NCBI RefSeq assembly: GCF_025336545.1
Contig: NZ_JAODBU010000012.1
Span: 1 to 64,000, forward strand
DNA length: 64,000 nt
DNA from: Eubacterium_U album
Lineage (GTDB): Bacteria > Bacillota > Clostridia > Lachnospirales > Lachnospiraceae
Direction of reading: 5' to 3'
A program made the translations under genes and the position numbers. Of this stretch, positions 52,891 to 61,416 are shown one piece after another (the first letter of the stretch is position 1; the number at the start of each line of letters is the position of its first letter). Below the pieces are notes generated by a model. The model saw only the letters and a list, made by a program, of their open reading frames with translations. It did no database searches and was not told the origin of the DNA.

Positions 52891-53880
52891 TTAATCTTCA
52901 TATCCGTTTGGATGAGATTTATGCCATTTCCATGCAGTCTCAATAATTTTTTCAACATCAGGATATTCAGGCTTCCATCCTAAAACAGTCTTAGCTTTTT
53001 CACTTGAAGCAATAAGCTTTGAAGGATCACCGGCACGGCGAGCTTCGTATTTAGCAGGAATGTCTAAACCTGTAACTTTTCTTGCACTTTCAATTATTTC
53101 GTTTACCGTAAATCCAATTCCATTTCCAAGATTAAATACATCACTGTCATTTCCTTCAGCCAAATATTTAAGAGCAAGGATATGTGCCTGTGCCAAATCA
53201 GTAACATGAATATAATCACGTACACATGTGCCGTCTTTTGTATCGTAATCATTTCCAAATATAGAAATATAAGGACGTTTTCCAAGTGGAACCTGAAGTA
53301 CAAGTGGAATCAAATGAGTTTCAGGATTATGGGCTTCTCCAATTTTTCCACTGATATGAGCACCGCATGCATTAAAATACCTTAATGCTACATAACGTAA
53401 ATTGTGGGCTTTACTTGTCCATTTCATCATTTTTTCCATAGAAAGCTTTGTTTCACCATATGTATTTGTAGGTTCAGTTCTGTCACTTTCTAAAATTGGA
53501 ATTCTTTCAGGTTCTCCATATGTTGCAGCAGTAGAAGAAAATACAATTTTATCAATTCCATGTTCAACCATGCTTTCTAAAAGAACCATTGTTCCGTATA
53601 AATTGTTATCATAGTATTTGAGAGGAACTTTCATACTTTCTCCAACCTGAGAGTTGGCAGCAAAATGAATAACTCCGTCAATTTTTTCTTTTGTAAATAA
53701 ATCATCTAAGAAATCTTTGTCTCTTATATCGCCTTCATAGAATCTTGCTTTGGGATGAACAGCTGCTTTAAATCCTGTTTGTAAATTATCAACTACGACA
53801 ACATCTTCACCTCTGTCAATAAGTTCATAAACCGTGTGAGAACCGATATATCCGGCTCCGCCTAATACTAAAATACTCAT
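52891..53880 (-). CDS. galE: UDP-glucose 4-epimerase
   Basis: The 329-residue short-chain dehydrogenase has LVLGGAGYIGSHTVYEL (NAD binding), HFAANSQVGES, SSTAATYGEP and YGETKLSMEKMM (YxxxK). It interconverts UDP-glucose and UDP-galactose and could supply UDP-galactose to the glycan loci. The start overlaps the galK stop (ATGA). Confidence 0.96.
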   Translation of the reverse strand: MSILVLGGAGYIGSHTVYELIDRGEDVVVVDNLQTGFKAAVHPKARFYEGDIRDKDFLDDLFTKEKIDGVIHFAANSQVGESMKVPLKYYDNNLYGTMVLLESMVEHGIDKIVFSSTAATYGEPERIPILESDRTEPTNTYGETKLSMEKMMKWTSKAHNLRYVALRYFNACGAHISGKIGEAHNPETHLIPLVLQVPLGKRPYISIFGNDYDTKDGTCVRDYIHVTDLAQAHILALKYLAEGNDSDVFNLGNGIGFTVNEIIESARKVTGLDIPAKYEARRAGDPSKLIASSEKAKTVLGWKPEYPDVEKIIETAWKWHKSHPNGYED

Positions 53881-55154
53881 TGTACCTTCATACCTCCATA
53901 TTTACGTATTTTTAAAATGTGACATGAGTCTGTGCCAAATATAGATTCAATAAATTTCTTATATTCAGGCACGGCCTCGTTTTTTACAAATGCCTGAATG
54001 GTTCCGGCAAATCCACCACCATGAACACGACATACGCCATTATCACCGAGAATATATTCGCTGGCAGCAAGGGCGATGCTTACAGGCTGATTTAAAGGTT
54101 CCTTATTTGCATAAATATTCTGCAAAAATTTATATGATGAATTTCCGGATTCCTTAACTGTATCAAGGAATTTGTGGAAATTATTTCCTATTAAAGCATT
54201 AACTTCAACTGATACACGTTTATTTTCAGTAAAGAAATGATATGCTCGAAGAACTCCTCTTGAAGAAGCTCCTGCCAATGCCTTAGGTATGTTACTGAAA
54301 AATTCATCAGGGTTTACGTCTCCAAGAACTTCTTTGCCAAATACTTTGGCAACTTCTTTCATTTCAGCAGGAATCAAAGCATAATCGTCAGTTAAATCTG
54401 CATGGCTACCCTTTGTATCAACAATACATAAACTATATCCTTCGTTTGTAATATCAAAATCAATTTTGTTTACAACAGGATGAGCAGGATCAATAAAATC
54501 AATGTTAACAAATCCACCAACGGAGCATGCCATCTGATCCATTAATCCACAAGGTTTTCCAAAATAAACGTTTTCTGCATACTGACTTATAATGGCAATT
54601 TCTACTGAAGAAATTTTCATATCATTATACAATCCTGAAAGAATTGTTCCGATAACAGCTTCAAATGCAGCAGATGAAGAAAGACCTGCACCAACTAATA
54701 CGTCACTTGTAATGTATGCTTTAAATCCACCGACTTTGTATCCACGGTTTTTAAATTCATTAACAACACCTTTAATAAGCGCAACTGTTGTGCCTTTTTC
54801 TTCTTCAATAAGTTCTGTATTTGCAGTATCAATTGTAATAAGGTCATATCCTTCAGATACTAAAGAAATAATTCCGTCATCAGTTTTTTGTGTGATAGAA
54901 ATGGCATCTAAGTTAATAGATGCAGCAAGAACCTGTCCGTGCTGGTGGTCAGTATGGTTACCGCCTACTTCAGTTCTCCCTGGAGCACTATAGATTTCGA
55001 CCTCTCCTTCACCGAAAAGACTTTCAAATTTATCTAAAGCCTTAATGTATCTGTTGTTCTGGTATCCAATTAAAGATGAATCCTCGTAAATATCCATTAA
55101 AAGTGAGTCAAATTCATTTTTGCCAAATAATGATTTTAATTCGTTAATATTCAT
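53877..55154 (-). CDS. galK: Galactokinase
   Basis: The 425-residue product is a GHMP kinase: APGRTEVGGNHTDHQHG (galactokinase signature), LVGAGLSSSAAFEAVIG (ATP-binding) and VHGGGFAGTIQAF near the end. It phosphorylates galactose at C1. GGAGG precedes the start. It is first in the galK-galE-galT operon. Confidence 0.96.
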   Translation of the reverse strand: MNINELKSLFGKNEFDSLLMDIYEDSSLIGYQNNRYIKALDKFESLFGEGEVEIYSAPGRTEVGGNHTDHQHGQVLAASINLDAISITQKTDDGIISLVSEGYDLITIDTANTELIEEEKGTTVALIKGVVNEFKNRGYKVGGFKAYITSDVLVGAGLSSSAAFEAVIGTILSGLYNDMKISSVEIAIISQYAENVYFGKPCGLMDQMACSVGGFVNIDFIDPAHPVVNKIDFDITNEGYSLCIVDTKGSHADLTDDYALIPAEMKEVAKVFGKEVLGDVNPDEFFSNIPKALAGASSRGVLRAYHFFTENKRVSVEVNALIGNNFHKFLDTVKESGNSSYKFLQNIYANKEPLNQPVSIALAASEYILGDNGVCRVHGGGFAGTIQAFVKNEAVPEYKKFIESIFGTDSCHILKIRKYGGMKVQ

Positions 55155-55255
55155 TTAAATCCTCCGTTAAAAAATAATCCGATTTGTAGTATTCAGAAAT
55201 AAACAATATTTATAAGTAATCAGAATGAGTGGCTCTAATTAAAGCAAATTAATCT

Positions 55256-55284
55256 ATAATCTAATTGCTGATATTAATTGTTAA
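55256..55284 (-). promoter_or_regulatory. Candidate galK promoter
   Basis: On the minus strand TTAACA (55279-55284), a 17-bp spacer and GATTAT (55256-55261) point toward galK, giving a leader of about 95 nt. The boxes are only moderately close to consensus. Confidence 0.45.
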
Positions 55285-55323
55285 TTTGTTAGAATACTTT
55301 TGCTAATTTAAATATAAACTTAT

Positions 55324-55382
55324 GTTTACTAAAATACAATATAATTTAGTAAACTTATTTGATTTCCGTGTTTACCACTAAA
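55324..55382. promoter_or_regulatory. Candidate LacI/GalR-type operators
   Basis: GTTTACTAAA (55324-55333) and TTTAGTAAAC (55345-55354) form a perfect inverted repeat, 11 bp apart. A related GTTTACCACTAAA lies at 55370-55382. They sit between galK (minus) and the LacI-type gene (plus), where the regulator would be expected to act on both. Confidence 0.65.
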
Positions 55383-55532
55383 TAAATAACAGTAAAATAG
55401 TAGAAAATCACAATAAATCATATCTTTAATTAAAAAAAGATGTTATACTTGAAGCGGCGTCATTAAAAAAATGGCGGAGTTACTAAGGAAAAAGTGACTA
55501 GGGACATAAATAAGATAAAGGTGGTATAGAGT

Positions 55533-56540
55533 ATGGCTACAATCAAAGATGTGGCGAAATTAGCTCAGGTAAGCCCCTCAACAGTATCGAGAATTTTGAA
55601 TGAGGATCCTACTTTGAGTACATCGCTTGAAACTAAGAAAAAAGTTATTAATGCAGCAAAGGAACTTAAGTACAACAAGAGTAAGAAAATGTCTAAAGCT
55701 ATTTTTACATTGGGAATTATTCAATGGTTTTCTGAACAACAGGAAGCAAAGGATAATTATTATCTTAAGGTAAGAAGAGGAATAGAGGATTTTTGTGTTA
55801 AGAACTGCATTAATGTTGTGAGAACTTTCAAGTCAAATCCCAACTATTTAGAACAAATTGAAGATGCTGACGGAATTATTTGTATTGGTAAATTTAGCAA
55901 CGAAGAAGTCGAAAAATTTATGAGCATTACAAAGAATATAGTCTTTTTGGATATGTCATTCCATGATTATAAGGCAACTACATTTTCACTTGATTTTGAA
56001 ATGGCAGTTAATGAGGCACTTACATATCTTATAGAATTAGGCCATAAAGAAATTGCGTTTTTAGGTGGTAGAGAATTTCTGGGCGAAGAGAATGATAATG
56101 TAGTATATGAAGATTATAGAAAAAAAGCATTTATTAAATTCTGTGAGAAAAATGAGATAGATTACAATAAATATCTTATAGAAGGAAGATATTCCATGGA
56201 ATCAGGATATCAAATGATGAATGAAATTCTAGAAAAAAAACAGTTGCCTACAGCGGTGTTTGCTGCAAGTGACCAGATTGCATTTGGTGCAATGAAGGCA
56301 ATTAGAGAGCATGATCTTAATATTCCAGAAGATATTTCATTGATTGGATTTGATGATTTGGAAATGACAAGATATACGGCACCTGCACTTACGACACTTC
56401 ATGCACCTGCATATGAAATGGGTCAGTATGGTGTAAATTCCTTATTTGCAGCATCAAATTTAGCAATCAAGACAACAATTAAAGTAAAATTACCATGTCA
56501 TTTGGTTGTAAGAGATTCCTGCATGGCGATAAATGAATAA
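55533..56540 (+). CDS. LacI-family regulator, probably of the galactose genes
   Basis: The 335-residue product has the LacI helix-turn-helix ATIKDVAKLAQVSPSTVSRILN and the hinge, followed by a periplasmic-binding-like sensor domain (ADGIICIGK, NVVYEDYRKKAF, AVFAASDQIAFGAMKA, DISLIGFDD). Sequence and position opposite galK suggest a GalR-type repressor that responds to galactose. AAAGGTGG precedes the ATG. A glycosyltransferase gene follows 12 nt after its stop. Confidence 0.92.
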   Translation: MATIKDVAKLAQVSPSTVSRILNEDPTLSTSLETKKKVINAAKELKYNKSKKMSKAIFTLGIIQWFSEQQEAKDNYYLKVRRGIEDFCVKNCINVVRTFKSNPNYLEQIEDADGIICIGKFSNEEVEKFMSITKNIVFLDMSFHDYKATTFSLDFEMAVNEALTYLIELGHKEIAFLGGREFLGEENDNVVYEDYRKKAFIKFCEKNEIDYNKYLIEGRYSMESGYQMMNEILEKKQLPTAVFAASDQIAFGAMKAIREHDLNIPEDISLIGFDDLEMTRYTAPALTTLHAPAYEMGQYGVNSLFAASNLAIKTTIKVKLPCHLVVRDSCMAINE

Positions 56541-56552
56541 AGGAGAATTGGC

Positions 56553-57482
56553 ATGAGTCAACCGAAAGTAAACATTTTGCTGGCAACGTATAACGGCGAA
56601 AAATTTTTGAAAACTCAATTGGACAGTCTTATTGAACAGACTTATGAAAATATTGATATATATGTAAGAGATGACTGCTCTACAGATAATACAGTTGAAT
56701 TTATTAAAAATTATATCGAAAGCAATAAATCAGGTAAGAGGATAATTCTTTTAGAAAATAATGGAGTTAATTTACGACCTCCGAAATCATTTTACCAGAT
56801 AGCAAGAGAATGTGAACCGGCAGAATATTATGCATTTTGCGATCAGGATGACGTATGGTACCCTGATAAAATTAAATGGGCGGTTGAAGAACTTGAGAAG
56901 AAAAAAGATACAAATAAACCTTTGGTTTATTTTTCAGCATATGATTATTACATGAGTGATGGAAGCTTTATCCGTCACTCGCCGGAGCAAAAAGAAAACA
57001 TTGGTTTAACAGATGTTTTATACTGTACTCCTGCATCAGGATTTTTGCTTGTATTTAATCATGAAGCATGTAAACAATTTATTTTAGATGTAGACCCCGG
57101 AATAGAAATGCATGACAGATGGCTCATCAGATGTTGTGTATGTTTTGGTGATACGATTTATGATAAGCGTTTTACGGCTTCGCATATAAGACATACGGAA
57201 GCTGTTACAGCTGAGGATTCTAATACAATAGGTCTGTTAAAAGGATTCTTCCAAAAGGAAGTGTTTGGCCCTGCAAGCGTTGAAGCAAAACAGAACCTTA
57301 TCTATTTTGCAAAAGTGTTTGAGGATAGATTGTCAAATGAACAAAAGAAGAAAATGGCATTATTTATAAAGAAAAATGGTCTTATAACACAGATTAGAAA
57401 AATATTTTATCCACATGCACTGCGTTCAAGAGTGCCGGGAGATATTGCCTTAAGAATTTTATTCGTTTTGGGACGAGCTTAA
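56553..57482 (+). CDS. Glycosyltransferase family 2, rhamnosyltransferase-like
   Basis: This 309-residue GT-A enzyme has VNILLATYNGEKFLKTQLDSL, VRDDCSTDNT, and the FCDQDDVWYPDK metal site typical of rhamnosyltransferase-like proteins of streptococcal rhamnan loci, with TPASGFLLVF and MHDRWLIR further on. It could use the dTDP-rhamnose made by rfbABCD; this is inference. AAAGGAG precedes the ATG. It may be cotranscribed with the LacI-type gene. Confidence 0.88.
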   Translation: MSQPKVNILLATYNGEKFLKTQLDSLIEQTYENIDIYVRDDCSTDNTVEFIKNYIESNKSGKRIILLENNGVNLRPPKSFYQIARECEPAEYYAFCDQDDVWYPDKIKWAVEELEKKKDTNKPLVYFSAYDYYMSDGSFIRHSPEQKENIGLTDVLYCTPASGFLLVFNHEACKQFILDVDPGIEMHDRWLIRCCVCFGDTIYDKRFTASHIRHTEAVTAEDSNTIGLLKGFFQKEVFGPASVEAKQNLIYFAKVFEDRLSNEQKKKMALFIKKNGLITQIRKIFYPHALRSRVPGDIALRILFVLGRA

Positions 57483-57617
57483 AATGATTTAGAACGGGCT
57501 TAGAATGATACAGGTATATTAAGTCCGTTTGTGAAAATTTGATTGTTGACTTATATAAATCAATATTAAGTTTATATTGATAAGTTAAGCAAAATTAAGG
57601 CATATATTTTAATAAAG

Positions 57618-57646
57618 TTGTTATTTTTCCCATATTAGTGTATGAT
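57618..57646 (+). promoter_or_regulatory. Promoter of the second glycan cluster
   Basis: TTGTTA, a 17-bp spacer and TATGAT fit a sigma-A promoter. A small hairpin (TGCC-c-AAG/CTT-t-GGCA, about 57671-57692) follows in the leader, before the gene at 57738. Confidence 0.6.
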
Positions 57647-57737
57647 TAATCAGTTGTCGATTGAATAGGAATGCCCAAGAAACTTTGGCAGGATAACTAA
57701 CAGATGAATGTCTGTGAAATGAAAGGAAGAATTGGAA

Positions 57738-59363
57738 ATGAATTTAAAGAATGGTATTGATCTCTTTAAACAGTATGGTTTACACGATTTCACTCTTAGA
57801 TTTATGGAGTGGTTTGATACGAAGAAAAGAGACAGATATTATCAAAATAATATAGAAAAATTTTTACCTGGAGAAGATGAGTTAAACGAACAAAGAAAAG
57901 TGAAGTTTGAATATGCACCGTTAGTAAGTATTGTAGTGCCTGCATATGAGACTGCACCTGTTTTTCTCAGACAGCTTGTTGACAGTGTATTAGAACAGAC
58001 ATATTCAAATCTTGAATTATGTATCGCAGACGGAAGTAACACAACAATTGTTAAAGATACATTAAATGAATATAAAGATGAGAGAATCAGCTATATAAAA
58101 TTAAGTAAGAATGATGGAATTTCAAATAATACAAATGAAGGATTTGATAATGCTAAGGGAGAATATATAGCATTGTTAGACCATGATGATTTGCTTACAC
58201 CAAATGCATTATATGAAATGGTTAAGGAACTTAATGCACATGATAAAATTCCTGATATGGTTTATTCAGATGAAGATAAAATCGTAGCAGATACAGGAAA
58301 GCTAATTAATCCGGCGTTTAAACCGGATTTAAACGAAGAATTTTTAAGACATACAAATTATATCTGCCACTTTTTAATGTTTTCAAGAGAATTGTTAGAT
58401 AAAGTCGGTGGATTAAATCAGGAATTTGATGGGGCTCAGGATTTTGAATTCGTATTAAGATGTAACGGTGCAGGAGCTGACATAAAGCATGTACCAAAAA
58501 TTTTATATCATTGGAGAATTCATCCTGATTCAACAGCAGCAAATCCAAACAGTAAATTATATGCTTTTGAAAATGGAAATAAAGCAATTAAAAAATATTT
58601 GACAGAAATCGGAGAAGACGGAACTCCGGCGCTTACTAAAGATTTAGGATTTTATAAAATTGATTATGATTTAAAAGGTGATTATAGCGTAACTGTTTTA
58701 GCTAATGATGAAAAACAGATTAATGAAATGAAGAAAAAACAGAGAGAAATGTCAAATCTTCATATTGAATATAAAGTTGTAAAAGGTCAGCTTTCAAAAG
58801 AAATGGAAGCAGTTAAGACTGAATACGTTGTGGTCGCAGATAATGATGCTATTCCTATGACAGACAATTGGGTAGAAGAATTACTTAAATACTGTCAGTG
58901 GAAACATGTTGGAATAACAGGTGTAAAATGCCTTAATAAAAATAAGAAAATTGAAAGCTGTGGACTTAATTATGACAGTAATGCAACTGTATCAAGTCTG
59001 TTTTATCATTTGCCTTCAATTTTTAGAGGATATTGTCATAGAGCAGACGGACCTCAGAATGTTATGGGTGTGTCTTTAAAATTGGTAATGTTTAGAACTA
59101 ACGTAATTAAAGAAGTTGGTGGAATAAATGAAAAATTTAGTTTCCCATATAGAGATTTAGATGTTTGCTTTAAAATAGATGAAGCAGGTTATGATGTTAT
59201 TTTAAATACTGATGTTCACGTAAAATTAGCAGACAATCTTAACTATAATGATGAAAAATCTCAGAAAGAGTTCAAAAAGGTCTGGGAAGATAAATTAAAG
59301 AAAGAAAACAAATATTACAATGCTAATTTAGTACAAAGTAATGGAAAGTTTATGTTTAAGTAG
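57738..59363 (+). CDS. Two-domain glycosyltransferase family 2 protein
   Basis: The 541-residue product has a first GT2 domain (about 65-290) with VSIVVPAYETAPVFLRQLVDSVL, ELCIADGSN, LLDHDDLLTPNALY and AQDFEFVLRC, and a second, shorter GT2-like domain (about 310-520) with VVVADNDAIPMTDNWVEELL and FPYRDLDVCFKIDEAGYDV. Such double-domain enzymes make rhamnose-containing wall polymers and O-antigens. ATG at 57738 with AAAGGAAG upstream; a TTG two codons earlier is less likely. Confidence 0.88.
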   Translation: MNLKNGIDLFKQYGLHDFTLRFMEWFDTKKRDRYYQNNIEKFLPGEDELNEQRKVKFEYAPLVSIVVPAYETAPVFLRQLVDSVLEQTYSNLELCIADGSNTTIVKDTLNEYKDERISYIKLSKNDGISNNTNEGFDNAKGEYIALLDHDDLLTPNALYEMVKELNAHDKIPDMVYSDEDKIVADTGKLINPAFKPDLNEEFLRHTNYICHFLMFSRELLDKVGGLNQEFDGAQDFEFVLRCNGAGADIKHVPKILYHWRIHPDSTAANPNSKLYAFENGNKAIKKYLTEIGEDGTPALTKDLGFYKIDYDLKGDYSVTVLANDEKQINEMKKKQREMSNLHIEYKVVKGQLSKEMEAVKTEYVVVADNDAIPMTDNWVEELLKYCQWKHVGITGVKCLNKNKKIESCGLNYDSNATVSSLFYHLPSIFRGYCHRADGPQNVMGVSLKLVMFRTNVIKEVGGINEKFSFPYRDLDVCFKIDEAGYDVILNTDVHVKLADNLNYNDEKSQKEFKKVWEDKLKKENKYYNANLVQSNGKFMFK

Positions 59364-59378
59364 ATTATAAAGTGGAAA

Positions 59379-59401
59379 CAAAATGAGCAAAGTTCATTTT
59401 G
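59379..59401 (+). other. Small hairpin after the two-domain glycosyltransferase gene
   Basis: CAAAATGA pairs with TCATTTTG over 8 bp around a 7-nt loop. It may be a weak terminator; no separate T-run follows. Confidence 0.4.
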
Positions 59402-59467
59402 ATAAAAGTTTCTGATGAATGGCCACTGACCAAATAGATGGTGCAATACAGATTATAGGAGGAAAAT

Positions 59468-60679
59468 ATGAGTAAGCATAAGTTGCTTGTTGCAATATTT
59501 GCAGTGGGAATGACAGCTGCTGTTTTTGCAGGATGCTCAAATGAAAAAAACACTTCTAACGGAACTATTACAAGTGGAATAACGCTTTTTGGTAACAAGT
59601 ATACAGGGAGTTATACAGGGGAACTTAATAATGGAAATCCTGAAGGAAAGGGCGTAATTGAAGTAGACGGTGATATAGTTTCTAAGGTTGAAGGAACGTG
59701 GAAAGATGGAAGCCTTGATGGAAAATGTACGATTACATATAGTGATGGTAGCATAGAAGAAGGCGACATGGTTGAGAATCGATTTGACGGAGAAATTACA
59801 AAAACATTTGCTGATGGAACATATAATGTTATGAATTATAATTCAGGGATTCCAAATGGTGCCATTAAGTATTATGACAGTAAGGGAACGTTAACTGATT
59901 ATGATTGGAATTATGAACAGGTTCCAATTAAAAAACTAATTTCGCAGGTAAAGGACGTAAAATACTCACAGTTAATATATTATCCTGATAATTATGTTGG
60001 AAAAATGATAAAAGCTACAGGTACGGTGGAGTCTGTTTATGAAGCTAAAATAAATGCATATATAACAATTAAGGATTCTGATGGAAAAATTTATGTTTGC
60101 AAATGCAAAAACATGAAAGTATTTAATGGCAGACAGTCTATTTCACAGACATATAAAGTCGGAGATAAAGTTCAGGTTTATGGATATTTATTAAAAACTG
60201 ATATGTATACACATTTTAATGACGATAAGAGTACAAAGTATAATCAGTACACAGGTACATTGCCATATGTAGAAGTTGTTTACAGTTACGACGTAAATGC
60301 AGGAGAATTTAATCCGTTAAATCCTTCGTATACATATGAAGATGTTGCAAAGAATCCATATGGCTATGCCGGAATGAAAGCAAAAGTCAATGGAAAAGTT
60401 AATTATATAGAACTTAACAATAAGAAAAATACGGCTACTATAAAGTTAGAAGTTGGGAACAAACAGTTTTATTATGTTAATTTTAAATATAACAAAAAGA
60501 CAAAAGTGCTTCCAGCTATAAATGATGAAATTACAATTGAAGGTAAATATTACGGCATTTACAAAGAAGAATATATTAAAAACGTAGATGATATTGGACT
60601 GGTAGATGACGATGATATTGAGTATAGATATGAGGTATATCCTTATATTAATGCTAAAAATGTTATAGAGAATAAATAA
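59468..60679 (+). CDS. MORN-repeat lipoprotein with two OB-like domains
   Basis: The N-terminus has a lipoprotein signal with lipobox VFAGC (C at about 22). Residues about 45-150 hold MORN-like repeats (YTGSYTGELNNGNPEGKG, VEGTWKDGSLDGKCTI). Residues about 165-275 and 300-395 each resemble a small OB-fold of the tRNA_anti-like type (KMIKATGTVESVYEAKINAYITIKD, YVCKCKN; then KAKVNGKVNYIEL). It would sit on the outer face of the membrane. Role unknown; placement in a glycan cluster suggests binding or stabilising a polymer. GGAGGAAAAT precedes the ATG. Confidence 0.78.
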   Translation: MSKHKLLVAIFAVGMTAAVFAGCSNEKNTSNGTITSGITLFGNKYTGSYTGELNNGNPEGKGVIEVDGDIVSKVEGTWKDGSLDGKCTITYSDGSIEEGDMVENRFDGEITKTFADGTYNVMNYNSGIPNGAIKYYDSKGTLTDYDWNYEQVPIKKLISQVKDVKYSQLIYYPDNYVGKMIKATGTVESVYEAKINAYITIKDSDGKIYVCKCKNMKVFNGRQSISQTYKVGDKVQVYGYLLKTDMYTHFNDDKSTKYNQYTGTLPYVEVVYSYDVNAGEFNPLNPSYTYEDVAKNPYGYAGMKAKVNGKVNYIELNNKKNTATIKLEVGNKQFYYVNFKYNKKTKVLPAINDEITIEGKYYGIYKEEYIKNVDDIGLVDDDDIEYRYEVYPYINAKNVIENK

Positions 60680-60681
60680 TA

Positions 60682-61416
60682 ATGGGTAAAAGTATGCTTA
60701 ATAAATATAATAAAAATCTTAGTATTATAATTTTAGGGATTGCATTGGTTGTCTACATTTTATTTATGGCTGTTACCGGAAGGGTTTTTGATGTAGGCAA
60801 ATCTACAATAGCGGCAAATACAAACGAAGATACAGAGTATACGGTTGGACGTATTTCTAATGACAGGGAATATTCCATAGTTGTAGACAAGAAGGTTAGC
60901 AACCTTAAAAGCATTTCTCTTAAGATAAAAGATTTAAGAGAAAAATATACGCAGGAAAAAAGAAACAATGGAATTATTTCCATAAAGTTTTATGATAATG
61001 AATCAGGAAAAGTTCTAGGCGAAAAAGAGTTAGAAGTTCAGGATATCATGTTAACATTATATTATGCTGAAGAGTCTTCAGACAGCTCAGTTGCATATTC
61101 AAACATAGAATGTCACGATTTAAAAATTAGTGCTGATTCTTTAAAAATTGTTGTGAAAGGCAAAAATATTCCACAGGACAGTGAACTTGTTATTTATGGT
61201 AACAGACAGGATAAAATTGAAAATTTAGCATCATATGATGATGATATGCAGATAAGTGGAAATATTTTATGTATTGTAGTTGAAGGAAGAAAGAAAATTT
61301 CTACAGATTTTTTGTGGGGATTAGTATTGATTGCCTTTATAGGAATTACAGTTAATTTTCTTAAAATGAAAGCAAATGCCAATGGAGGGTCTAATGGTAA
61401 AAAGAATAACAAATAA
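60682..61416 (+). CDS. Bitopic membrane protein of unknown function
   Basis: The 244-residue product has an N-terminal hydrophobic helix (about 12-32), an extracytoplasmic beta-rich part (about 45-200), and a second helix near the C-terminus (about 212-230), ending in a basic NANGGSNGKKNNK tail. I recognise no family. It begins 2 nt after the MORN lipoprotein stop with no strong ribosome binding site, so it is probably translated by coupling. Its end overlaps the DUF2142 gene by 23 nt. It most likely works with these two neighbours. Confidence 0.7.
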   Translation: MGKSMLNKYNKNLSIIILGIALVVYILFMAVTGRVFDVGKSTIAANTNEDTEYTVGRISNDREYSIVVDKKVSNLKSISLKIKDLREKYTQEKRNNGIISIKFYDNESGKVLGEKELEVQDIMLTLYYAEESSDSSVAYSNIECHDLKISADSLKIVVKGKNIPQDSELVIYGNRQDKIENLASYDDDMQISGNILCIVVEGRKKISTDFLWGLVLIAFIGITVNFLKMKANANGGSNGKKNNK

